A DNA stretch of 64,000 bases from Biomphalaria glabrata (taxonomy: Eukaryota > Mollusca > Gastropoda > Planorbidae), in the NCBI RefSeq assembly GCF_947242115.1, contig NC_074711.1, positions 43,276,463 to 43,340,462 of the forward strand, read 5' to 3'. Both the position numbers and the translations under genes were made by a program. Position 1 is the first letter of the stretch; every line of letters begins with the position of its first letter. Under the pieces are notes generated by a model that saw only the letters and a program-made list of their open reading frames with translations, did no database searches and was not told the DNA's origin. Shown piece after piece: positions 44,101 through 54,553 of the stretch.

Positions 44101-46666
44101 TTTCCCAAACCATGTTCCGCAAGGCCTAATTAGGTGTTCCATGAACTACTGAAATAATTTTCGCACTTATCACCCATGGGTTTTTACAAATGAATGGCAG
44201 CTGTGCCGGGTATACAAAATTGAGGGTTTTAACAATTTATTTTACTCATAAACTTAGCATAACGGAAATGGGTCTTTGTACCTCCTATAATTTGCTTTGT
44301 GGCTGTGAAACGTACATTGGAAAGCTTTATGAACATCTAATTATAAACCTAAAAAAAACATATAGTACCGATGCGGCAGAAAATATTTAGCATACCAGTA
44401 ATCAAATGTGACAAGTTAACGGCAAGTCATGCTATGCACATTCAGGGTATATAAGGGTGCAGGTTGTAAGATTTTGTTTTTACTTATTTTGTAATTTTTG
44501 TGCAGGGTATACGCATATGTGGGGTATACACATATATGGGTTATATGAGCAAAAATATGGTCCGCTAAATACTCAGAATGTGCAAAGTGTTCTGTAACCG
44601 TTAGAGAAAAAGTTTGTGAAACACTGATGTAAGAAATATGTCAGAATTGCTCAGGTTTTATCTGGGTTGTTATTCATCTTCTTTCACGTGCAAAAAAATA
44701 TCAAAACTGCTTTTATCAGACTAAAAAGAGTCTTGACAAATGACTTTTTAAGACACAGACAAAAAGGGTTTAAATATATGTGCCAGATAGGACTTGTTTT
44801 CCATTTCATCAAATGAAGCTACTGTCTGCTACATTTCTCTGTGACTAGCAAATAAAGCTAGTGTCTGCTACATTTCTCTGTGACTAGCAAATAAAGCTAG
44901 TGTCTTCTACATTTCTCTGTGTCTTATGCTCAAAAAAGCACAAGTAAGTAAGCCATGTATTCGGGCCATAAAACGGCCTCTGAAAAATATCCTTAACTGT
45001 CAACTCAAATAACATTCAAACTATAATATCTGTACGAGGTAGGTGACTATTTTGTAAACTTATTCAGGACAATGAACTGAACAATTTGTCAAAGGAAACA
45101 TTTACACACATCCTAATATTATAGCTTAAATAGTCACAAACTATTGAGCCATATCCCATTTCTATACATTTAGGTTGTAAAAAAAAGGAATATACCAACC
45201 TCAGAATGTAGGTTGTGAATTTTTCTGTGCCTGGTGAAATTTCCTAACCTTGTAAATTTAGCAATGCACAAGTCACACTGATATACCTTAGTAAGTGACT
45301 TGGCTTGATTTTTAAAGTCTGGCTTGGAATTGATCTCTTTGTGACAGTCAGTCTTTACCAATGGTGCTTTATGAATCACTAAGTCATTGCTAGGAAGAAA
45401 GGAACCAATAGGGTCAGTCTGATTCTCAGCATCAGGAATCTGTGAATGTAACTCAATAAGTCTTTGACTACTGATATTGTTTATATTGCCTACATTGTCA
45501 ACTGAATTGTCATACAAACTTTGGTTGTCATTACTAAATGTGACAAGGGTTGTTTCCCCTACACTGGATACATCACACAACTGATCTCTACTACAGGAAT
45601 TTTGATTATCACTTGATGTCACAAGAGATTTAAAAAACAAATTCCCTGTGCCAAAAACTAAGTCTGTCTGAGTTGCTTTAGCTTCAGACTGTTTAATTAC
45701 TGCTGCCTCATTGATGGCAGTCAAAAGCTGGGGAGTGAGACTAATGGCAGTCAGCTGTCCATCACTTGACAAGAAGTAGAGTGTTTTCTTTATTGGTTCA
45801 AGAGAAGCAGACAGTTGACTTGAACTTTCTAGAGGTAAAATAGGAATAATATCCCCAGACACATTTCTGTCAGAAATAGTTGTTACATTGTCTAACACTG
45901 TAGGCATTGAAGACGTAGTATTCAAATTGTGATGTACTTCTGTTTCTTGATTTAAAATTAAAGTGTCATCACACTGTAAATGATTTTTTGTTGCAGGAAC
46001 ATACTTGTCTTCATCTAAAATCACAGTATCAGATGTTGGTAATGAATACAAACTTTTACCAGAAACAGTTTTATCACAGCTAGGCTCTGATGATGAATCA
46101 TTAATTTCTGTATCAGTGTCATCATTATCATCAATGTGAGACATTGTTTTTGAAGGTTCTGTACTCTCAACATGAGATACGCTACTTAAATATAACTTAT
46201 TTTTATTGGCAATATTATTCTGATGCTGCTTTATATATACAAGAAGTGATGGGGGCATTTTGTCAGTACCCAGTACTGCTGGCGTGTTCAATGTCAAGCA
46301 GTGATCACTTGAAGATGGTTCATCTACTACTTCTTGTGGTGCATTATCCACTGGACTTGATTCACCAAGATTAGGTTTGAATAAGCTTATTGTTGGAATA
46401 CTTTCTAGTGAAACTGGTCCATCTGATATGCTTTTTATTAATTGGAAAGAATTTTCATATATCTGGGATGTTGTAGAATTACTGCTTAGTAATCTTGTGT
46501 ACTTAACGCATTTGCCATGTTGAACACAAGTTAAGTCTTGCTTATTGCAAGAAGAACATAGAATGAAACTTTCACCTCTTGAAACGGTACTAATTGTGTC
46601 CAATTGTAGAGATTTGCTGTCTGACTCAGCTTGGAATCTAGAACTAGATTTAGATGTTTGCTTCAT
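41168..46666 (-). CDS. Five-finger C2H2 zinc-finger protein (4 coding exons)
   Basis: Coding exons on the minus strand are 46666-45200, 43465-43345, 41603-41505 and 41313-41168 (610 residues; phases 0, 1, 1). The first 460 residues are Ser/Thr-rich and acidic in parts, with a small Cys cluster near residue 55 (CSSCNKQDLTC). Fingers follow at about 464-484, 496-516, 524-544, 552-573 and 581-602. Each has the C-x2-C...H-x3/4-H pattern; introns cut between fingers or within them. The tail is short (KDIIVHTV). The start is the first ATG of the open frame (MKQTSKSSSRF); an upstream non-coding exon is likely. The protein is probably a nuclear DNA-binding regulator. I cannot assign a vertebrate orthologue. 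Intron 1 carries a MITE and a dispersed repeat. Confidence 0.82.
43770..43960. repeat. AACTCACTTCATCTATCTGTC repeat in zinc-finger gene intron 1
   Basis: Same word order as the family at 30595-30885 (ATTTCTCCCACC, TTAATCAATCAAAAAATTAA, TTTAATTTAGAAAAAGGGAAA). Confidence 0.65.
44096..44626. mobile_element. hAT-type MITE with unrelated interior, zinc-finger gene intron 1
   Basis: Ends CAGTGTTTCCCAAACC and AGTTTGTGAAACACTG are inverted and match the MITEs at 12022 and 27118. The 8-bp flanks (ATATTAGG and ATGTAAGA) agree only partly. About 370 bp of unrelated sequence fill the middle. Confidence 0.65.
44810..44925. repeat. Three-copy ~41-bp tandem repeat
   Basis: GCTAGTGTCTGCTACATTTC followed by TCTGTGACTAGCAAATAAA occurs three times with few changes. 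Confidence 0.85.
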
Positions 46667-47973
46667 TCCACAAGAAGAAGAATTAAACACAATCAATCTT
46701 TCTATTTAGTTTTTGTTAAAATCTTTTTTTTTATCATTGAATCAGAAAGAAAAATGAAATACAATGAACGACCTAAGAAGAAGATTTGCCCTTTGCAAAG
46801 GTTGTTTTCATTGTAAAATTAATTAGATCTAAAACTGCAGAGCTCCAAAATCAATAGCAGAAAGCTGACAGTGATCATTTTTCTTAAAGAATATTTTGCA
46901 TACATCAGTCTGAAAAAAAGAAATTAAAAGCCTATTAGATCTACATCTAGAATCTAGATCTATATATGAATGATTATTGTTTTTTTATGTCTAAGTCTAA
47001 TAGTAAAAGATCAGTGATATACAAACTAAGCCAGCAGACCACTGGTTATATCCAGCTTGTACATATATATATATATGCCTGGATTGTGAGAGCTGTTAAC
47101 TGCCCCACACAACACCACCAACTCAAAGAATTTGACAACGCAGGGCTCCAAAGTAACAAAACAATTTAATGTCCAATAGATCATAGCCAATACTGTACAA
47201 TTAGCAACATGTAACACTGACTGTACAAATGTTTCACCGTTAACAACCGTACCACCATATCAACTCCTATAGCACTGCATCAAACTCCACTGGACTCTCC
47301 GCTTTGTCACAGAATTGCCCTAGGTTCCACTATTCAAAACTGATGTCACACACTGGGCTCCTTGTGTCGGACTTGATTTAACATCAAGATCAAGATGGAT
47401 GTCGTCTCGTACTTGCGAGGTGTCTAAACTGTACTCCACAATGAACCGTTGTAATGCACCATATAGAATCACTTTTGATTCTTATGATGAAGAGCTAAAG
47501 AAACGTTGTCTATACATGTCATTCTAAAAAGTTCAAAGTAAAAAAAGATTATCCTATTTAATATGGCGAAACATTCAGTCAAAGATGCAAACTCGTACAA
47601 GTATTTATTCAATGCTATGAAGAACTGAGTTGAAAGTGTTGGGTTGGCATGGAACAAGATGGTGAGTGTAACAATTGAAGATGCCCGTGCTATGACTGGG
47701 AAACTGGGAACAATATCCCAACCATAAACTCTATATATTCAAGCTGTATTGAATATCAAATGTATGTTATTGACTCAAATATATCAGTGATCAAACTTAT
47801 ATGGCTGTTGCTAAACCATTCCTATGTTCTGTACCGCAGCATGGGCAAAGTATTGAGAAGAATATGTGACCTCAAGGAAGAAATTTTTATGTTCCTTGAA
47901 AGACATTGAGTATAAGACGCATGGGTGTAGCCGGGGGGTGGAACTTTATGACTGATTTTTGCTTTGATGATTT

Positions 47974-48010
<37 letters not shown>

Positions 48011-48140
48011 AGGCCTATATATATATATTATATATTTTTGCTGACACTATTAAGTTGTTTTTTTTTCATTTGTAAGGATTATTATTTTTTTAGAATGGTA
48101 TAATAGACTTAATAGTGGATCAAGTTATTAATTTAATGTA
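46667..48140. other. Upstream of the zinc-finger gene; no coding exon seen
   Basis: The promoter and any non-coding first exon of the minus-strand gene should lie here but were not pinned down. A truncated CATGGGTGTAG-family end is at 47920-47975, next to a (TA)n run at 47979-48008. The block 47090-47400 is less AT-rich and could be an old LTR, which is not supported by boundaries. Confidence 0.35.
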
Positions 48141-48832
48141 ATTACTTTAAATTAAACTTTGTCAACAGTACTGGAGAAACACTCATATACTAGATCTAAA
48201 TAATTATAATATAATAATAGTAATCTAGATCTAGAGAATAAGTATATTTAATATTTAAACATTAGAATAAGAATTCATTAGATTATATTTATAGAATATT
48301 TTTTGTCTCCAGTAGATTTAAATAAATTGACTAAAACTAGGGTCTAGAGTCTAGAGGGTCTATTAATTTCATCTATTGACTAGATATCTAGATACTAATA
48401 CTGTAATAGCAGTACTAGCTAGATCTAGTACTCTAGTTAGAGTAGAATCTAAAGTTAAAGAGTAAAGTTATTCTAATTCTACTAGTGACTTACTAGTCGT
48501 AACTAGATCTAGATCTAGTCTAGTAGATCTCTAGTCTCTAGTCTAGTACACAGTGAGTAGGCCAGTACTCAGTAGGCCTATTAAACTTATAAATTAATAA
48601 ATATACTAAAATATAGTTAGACTCTATATACTTAATTTATAATTATAGTACTAAGACTAAGAAGTAGATCTATAGATTCTATATATCAATAATATCTAGA
48701 TCTATATTATTCTAGATCTAATTGTTCTAATAGACTCTAGTCTAGACTATAGACAGTCTTACTATCATCTATGCCTCTATGGTACCATAGACATGATTGA
48801 CATGATATCTAAAAACGTCTTCTATGCATGGT
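48141..48832. repeat. CTAGATCT palindrome-rich island, MULE left flank
   Basis: Dense TCTAGA, AGATCT and TAGTCTAG words without a fixed period. The right flank of the MULE (54720-55110) has the same composition, so the element landed inside one continuous island. Confidence 0.6.
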
Positions 48833-48841
48833 ATTTTACTA

Positions 48842-48936
48842 CGAAGTGCCTATCCCCAACCAGTTGTGAATAGGCTTCAACCCTATTCCCAACCGGATGG
48901 ATGGGTCAAATAAGGTCAAACCCTATTTACAGTCAG
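48842..48936 (+). repeat. MULE left terminal inverted repeat
   Basis: It matches the inverse of 54449-54544. From CCAACCAGTTGTG to AAATAAGGTCAAA agreement is essentially complete; it falls off in the outermost 20 bases and after GTCAGTTGAC. Confidence 0.9.
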
Positions 48937-49001
48937 TTGACTTCCGGTCTATCCCCAGTATAGACTTCCTGCCAATCCCCCCTGTTGACCGGAAGTGTTG
49001 C

Positions 49002-49010
49002 TATATAAAA
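49002..49010 (+). promoter_or_regulatory. TATA box of the MULE transposase gene
   Basis: TATATAAAA lies 94 bases before the preferred ATG (49096) and just inside the left inverted repeat. An in-frame ATG at 49030 would fall at or before the expected transcription start, which is why 49096 was preferred. Confidence 0.6.
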
Positions 49011-49095
49011 GGCCAGCGTAAACGTGACCATGGCATTTTATATAATAATCAATTATCCTCTGGTCACTTTCACTATCATTTATTTAAAAAAAAAC

Positions 49096-52000
49096 ATGGA
49101 AGGAAAATCATTCACAAATTTTACTGAATTCAAGGAATTTATCAAGAAGCATGAAGAGGAACAGCATGTTTTGTTTGTTACTAGTGGTTCTAAAAAGGTA
49201 TGTTGTTGATTTTACTTTTACAATTCAATATAGTATAATATAGACTGTAATACTACTATAATAGATCGTTAGATTCTTATTTATTTCATTTAAGCTTAGC
49301 TTTTTATTTCTTTTCATTTATTTTATTTTGTGCTGGTTAGTGTTACTAGTGTAGTACGTTTTTGTTTCTTTTTTTAAAGTAATGTCTGTTCTGTATTATT
49401 ATAAGATATAGATAAAATAATAAATAATAATTACATGTAAAGTAGCTTGTAATTTTGAATGAAAATAACGTAGTCCTAGTTGGAAATAAATATAGACTAT
49501 AGAGAGATTAATTTTTAACTTTCTCCATTTATTAAAAAGAAACTTTTATTAATTTCTTTATACACAAAGAAGTTAAGTTTAGAATGTTATATATTTTTTT
49601 CCGTTTACAGCTGTTAAATTTAATTACACTTAAAAAAAGAGAATGAATTTTCCCTACACACAATTTATAAGTGCTAAATTTTATTATTTTTTTAGCTTAT
49701 CAATGGACATCCAGCAAAAGAATCCATACAGTATGAGTGGCTAAAATTAGTATGCAAACAAGGGAGAGCCACAAAACCAACATCGAGTAAAGGCATCCGG
49801 CCGAATCAAAGGTATTTATTTCAATATTTCTTAACAATGGAAAAAATATTGTGGTATTACAGAAGATGTGTAGTTGGGGTATAGTGGCCAAGTGTTGAGT
49901 GAAGTGCTGTCCACCCTAGTTAACCATCGGCCATAGAAATAGATGCCCTTTACAACATCTGCCTTATTAGATCCCAAAGTCTGAAAGGGGTAATTTACTT
50001 TTATTTACAATGCAATAGTTGATACTAAAGATACAGTAGCCAGTTTTATAATAGTATTCAGTGCAATTGTATTATTGAAACACCCCTCCCCCCTTTCTCC
50101 CATCTCTCAAATCAAAATAATAAGTAGAGTGATGAAAAAAAAATATGTATAATATTGTTATTATATTTTTTTTTGTAGGTCATGGAAACATGATTGTGGT
50201 GCAGTGATACGTGCTGTGATAAGGCATTCAGATGTTACTGGCTACCAGTTTGTCATCACAAAGGCAATATTGTCACATGAGAATCACCCCACAGATCATT
50301 TGGTAAGTTATTAAAAAGCACATTTACTCCTAACAATTATCTCTCATGAATTTTCAACTGTCAATATCAATTTCCAATAGCTATATATATACAATTTATT
50401 ATTTTCAGACTGCACTTGTGTATCCTGAAAATAGAAGAATAAAGCCTGATGAAACCGTGGATCTGATGGTTGGCACCAAAATACCGCAGTCAGAATTGCG
50501 ACAAATCATCTCGCAGAAACAGAACAAATGTGTTCTTGGAAAGGATGTGGAAAACTACAGGAGAAAACTGAAAGACCCCTGCACTGACAGTGAAGGAGTA
50601 GAGAAAATTCTAAATAGTATAAAGGTTGGTGGTGGAATGGTGAAGTATGGTGTGACACCAGAAAATGAATTTTTGTATTTGGCATACATGACCAAGGAAA
50701 TGATAGGTTCACTTAAAGCCAACAAAACCATATTGATAATAGATTGCACTTATAAAGTCAATGAGTATTTATTTCCATTGTTGAATGTTATGTGTATTGA
50801 TGCCAATGGTAATGGTGTACCTGTGTTGCATGCTTTTGTAAGGAATGAGAGTGTTGAAATTTTGTCTGAATGTTTGAGTGTATTACATGATGTGTGTGTG
50901 GAGCCTCAAATTTTTTTTGTAGATAAAGATTTTAGTGAAATAGGTGCTATCAAACAATGTTTTCCTCAATCTTTAATTCGCCTATGTTCATTTCACACAA
51001 TGACAGCAGTAAAAAAGTATTTAAATACAAATGTCTCAAAGGAATTATCCAATAAAATTTTTGATCTATTTAAAGAACAATCTTATACATTGAGTGAAGA
51101 AGCATTTGAGTTGTTAAAAGTTGACATCATTTCAGCATGTCCCAGTGTTGAAAGCTACTTTCAAAATAATTGGTGGTCAATTTCTGACATGTGGGCAGCA
51201 TGTAGAAATACAGATGTTGCATCTCTGCATATCACAACTACAAATCATGTAGAATCCTATCATTCAAGGATAAAAAAGCACCTAGATAGCCACACAACAC
51301 TCTCAGCATGTGTAACTAAGCTACTTTTGTTTGATTCAGATCTATCTAAAATAAAATCAGCACAACACCACATTCACAAAATAACTAAACATTATTCTAC
51401 ACTACCAGACACACATTTGCTTACTTTGTACAAGAATATATTAACACCATTTGGAGCAGAGTTAGTGGGCCATCAGATTTCTTTATTTAAAAGATGTAAC
51501 TACAACATAGTTCAAAATGATACTGACACATCATTTTTTTCTATTTCTAATACTTGTAATTCTAATGATACCAATTCATATGTGGTTAGCATGGATTCTT
51601 GCAATTGTATTTTCTTCACTAAATTTTTATTGCCTTGCAGACATATTCTTTCTTTGAGACATAAACTTTCTTTAGAAATGGTTTTTCTTCCTGATGGGTG
51701 CCATTTCCAAAATAAATCATTTAGGGATGAAGAATTTGAGGACATATCATCTATCTCAACTAATGTAATTTATCCAACCATTAGTGCAAAGACAGCAGAA
51801 GGGCGATTTAAAATTGTTAAGGACCTGACAAATGAACTAAACTGTCTGTATCAGAATATGGGGGAACAACATTTTTTAGTAAAGCTTGAACAGTTAAAGA
51901 CATTTATTTATCATATCAGGGCCAATAAGGAATTTGTTATTACTAATGTGTCTGAGGCCTTAGCTGAAACAAATATTAGTTTGAATGGTGGGTGTGTTGA

Positions 52001-52661
52001 TGCAGAGTTTCTTCCAATTGCCTCAACTTCTCAGGCCTTAGCTGAAACAAATATTAGTTTGAATGGTGGGTGTGTTGATGCAGAGTTTCTTCCAATTGCC
52101 TCAACTTCTCAGGCCTTGGCTGAAACAAATGTTAGTTTGAATGGTGAGTGTGTTGGTGAAGAGTTTGTTCCAATTAATCGTGCTCAACCCTTTGTGGTTC
52201 ATAATAGTGAAAACAATCTGTCTGGTAGTGATATTGTTGACTCATCTAAAGTTACAACTGATACATTTAGTAATGTAATGTTGAAAAAAGTAAAAACTAA
52301 AGGAAGACCTAATAATAAACAACACTTCACAAAGAAAAAAAGACTAGGTTTCCCTTACAGCTCGGTTAGTAAAAAACTTAAAATTGTTAGCAGTACTGAA
52401 AAAGAAGTGGTAGGTAATGTTAAATGTTCCAGTGCAAATGATGTGAATGTTTTGGTTGATAAGCATGTTGAATGTTTAGAAAACAAACGTAATGGTGATG
52501 AATGTGCTGAATGTGGACTGGAAGAGGTTTCAAAAGAGAATTGTATAGATGGGAAGTTGATGAACTGGATTGGTTGTATGGTGTGTGATAGGTGGTTTCA
52601 TGAGTTCTGTTTATCAAGTAATATTTCTGTAGATTCATTTATTTGTAAATTTTGCAATTAA
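49096..52661 (+). CDS. MULE transposase with SWIM and PHD zinc motifs (4 exons)
   Basis: Exons 49096-49197, 49696-49811, 50179-50302 and 50409-52661 give 864 residues (phases 0, 2, 0). The N-terminus has a FLYWCH/WRKY-GCM1-like zinc pattern (VCKQGRA, HDCGAV, SHENH at ~50-108). The DDE core shows ILIIDCTYK (Asp ~226), FFVDKDFSE (Asp ~286/288), the C-x2-H block CSFHTMTA and TTNHVESYHSR (Glu ~396). A SWIM finger follows (CNCIFFTKFLLPCRH, ~512-526). Next come three 26-residue repeats (~631-708), a basic region and a C4HC3 PHD finger to the end (~813-864). No stop or frame change was seen. The protein cuts and inserts the element; PHD-bearing MULE transposases may read chromatin (inference). Confidence 0.9.
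49355..49412 (+). mobile_element. LINE 3'-tail relic inside MULE intron 1
   Basis: TTTTTTTAAAGTAATGTCTG and TATTATTATAAGATATAGATA follow the 3' end of the LINE at 2455-5973. Confidence 0.5.
49893..49999 (+). mobile_element. SINE tail fragment inside MULE intron 2
   Basis: CATCGGCCATAGAAATAGATG, ACAACATCTGCCTTAT and AAAGTCTGAAAGGGG match the tail of the SINE at 28945-29215. The tRNA-like head is absent. Confidence 0.7.
51957..52190 (+). repeat. 78-bp in-frame triplication in the MULE transposase
   Basis: Copies start at 51957, 52035 and 52113, each encoding 26 residues beginning ALAETN(I/V)SLNG. The first two are virtually identical; the third has several replacements. The expansion is in frame and recent. 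Confidence 0.95.
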
Positions 52662-54448
52662 AATGTTAGAAGTGTTTTAATACATATTAACATTTAAGTC
52701 TATTTGTTAATTTAACTTTCACTTCATAAGACCTATCTTGAGCATTAAAAGTGTAATATAATTCTACCTTTAATATATAGATGTACTATTGTATCAGTAA
52801 TACTACCATTCAATAATGTGCTATTTACTCACCATATATTTGTTATAATGCACTTTTTTTATCAAACACATATTAAATTGCTTACACAAGTTTATATATT
52901 AAATATTGACTTTGATATTGTTTAGCTGAGTATATGTGTAATATATTTTTAGCTGTAACAATTAAATGTAATTTTGTAGATATTTTTTCTATTATTTTAC
53001 CAGTTTTATTTATCAATTCATTTTGATGCATATTACATTGTTTACATGTATACTTATATACTGACTGAAAATGTTATGTATTATTATATGTTATATATTT
53101 CTAGCAGTGATAGTCGAACATAAAATTTCTTCTATTACTTGCTTTAATAAATTATGTCATACATATGACCAAAAAAACAAAAAAAGTCTTTGTTGATTGT
53201 GTTGTGCTATTCTTGTAGGAGAATTAAGGGATGCACTTTTTAAGTGTCTTAAATTCTCTACATCATTACAGAATGTTACTATTATTAGGCTTAACCACAG
53301 ATGATGATATCAACCCTTTTTTCTTGTGGGATGGTTACTATAACTGAACATGTCTTTTTTTTTGTGGTGGGTGGAGGGGCTGTAAGAGAAAATTTTAAGC
53401 ATTATAATTTATTGATATAAAAAAAACAACATAAATGACATAGAAAAATGTAAATTAACAAAGTAATGTGTATGTTTTCTATTTTATAATATTTCAAACC
53501 TAGAAATCATACAAGTATATTACTGACATCAAATGAGAGAGAAATATTTATTTATTGAAATGGTGCTAAGATTGGTTGGACAATGATCATAGGTATAGAA
53601 CATGATCCATTGATTCTTATTGTGGTACTATCTCTCAAAGATATCCACTACTTCCGCCACAACTTGGCCTTAGATTATAACATCCTGTGTAGGTATATCC
53701 TACCCACCTGCCTCCCCTATTTCACCTTAGTGAGAACAATAAAGTTTGATATCCCCACCCTACATTGAATAGAATCAACATAAATGAAAAAACTCTCAGC
53801 TTTACAATATACCTAGCATTTTACTATGTGTTTACACATATGGTTACATTTCTCCTCACAGCTACACATGTTATTGCTTTGCAACAAACTTTAAACCCAC
53901 CCTCACCCCAATTATATTTTTTTCTCTGCCTTGTTTTGATACCTCCTCTTTTTTATTATAGCCATCCTCAATGCACTAAACTTTATAATGAAGATGGGAG
54001 AGAAAACATTGAAAACACATGTCAAACATATCAAGAAGCAGTATATAGGCCTATAAAAAATATGTTGAATTGAGTGCTTAAAGTCAAAGCCAAGTCAAAA
54101 AATATATTATAATTATAGATAATGTGACCAGGAATGAAATGAAAACAGAAACAGTGAATTAATATATTTTATTTATTTTATAGCTATTACAAATATTCAG
54201 CTCAAAGATTTAACAACACTATGACCTAACAATTATATAATAAAATAACCTAAAAAGTATACATTGTTCCTTTAATTACATTAGGGAAAAATTAATCTAA
54301 GTTTAATAAATTGTAAAGATTTATCAATATCAAACCTATTCTATTATCTTCTTTTAAATCAATCACTTAAAAAAAAAAAACATTTAACTATAGGATTTGA
54401 CCTAAACACAGTCGACTGGGAATAAGGTTTTGACCTAATTTGACCCTG
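52662..54448. other. MULE 3' non-coding region
   Basis: AATAAA near 53147 is a candidate poly(A) signal. A 102-codon + frame at 53765-54073 is hydrophobic and has no recognisable domain, so a second MULE gene is not supported. Confidence 0.5.
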
Positions 54449-54544
54449 TTGACTGTGAATAGGGTTTTGACCTTATTTGACCCATCCATCCGGTTGGGAA
54501 TAGGGTTGAAGCCTATTCACAACTGGTTGGGAATAGGGTCCGCC
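54449..54544 (-). repeat. MULE right terminal inverted repeat
   Basis: Inverse of 48842-48936; adjoins the 9-bp duplication ATTTTACTA at 54545-54553. Confidence 0.9.
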
Positions 54545-54553
54545 ATTTTACTA

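Larger units (their letters stand above)
48842..54544 (+). mobile_element. Whole MULE (Mutator-like) DNA transposon
   Basis: Perfect 9-bp flanks ATTTTACTA (48833-48841 and 54545-54553) mark the boundaries; MULEs make 8-11 bp duplications. Long inverted ends (about 95 bp) carry, from either side, CCCAACCAGTTGTGAATAGG, CCCAACCGGATGGATGGGTC and AAATAAGGTCAAA. The outermost ~20 bases are less conserved than the inner part. Subterminal GTTGACTGTGAATAGGG words repeat near 54405-54470. Inside lies one spliced transposase gene (49096-52661). The 5.7-kb element appears structurally complete. Confidence 0.93.

Noticed and set aside
47090-47400. Solo LTR starting TGTTAACTGCCCCAC
   Set aside because: The block is less AT-rich than its flanks, but no matching end or duplicated flank could be fixed.
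53765-54073. Second gene of the MULE
   Set aside because: A hydrophobic 102-codon frame with no domain and no splice or promoter support.
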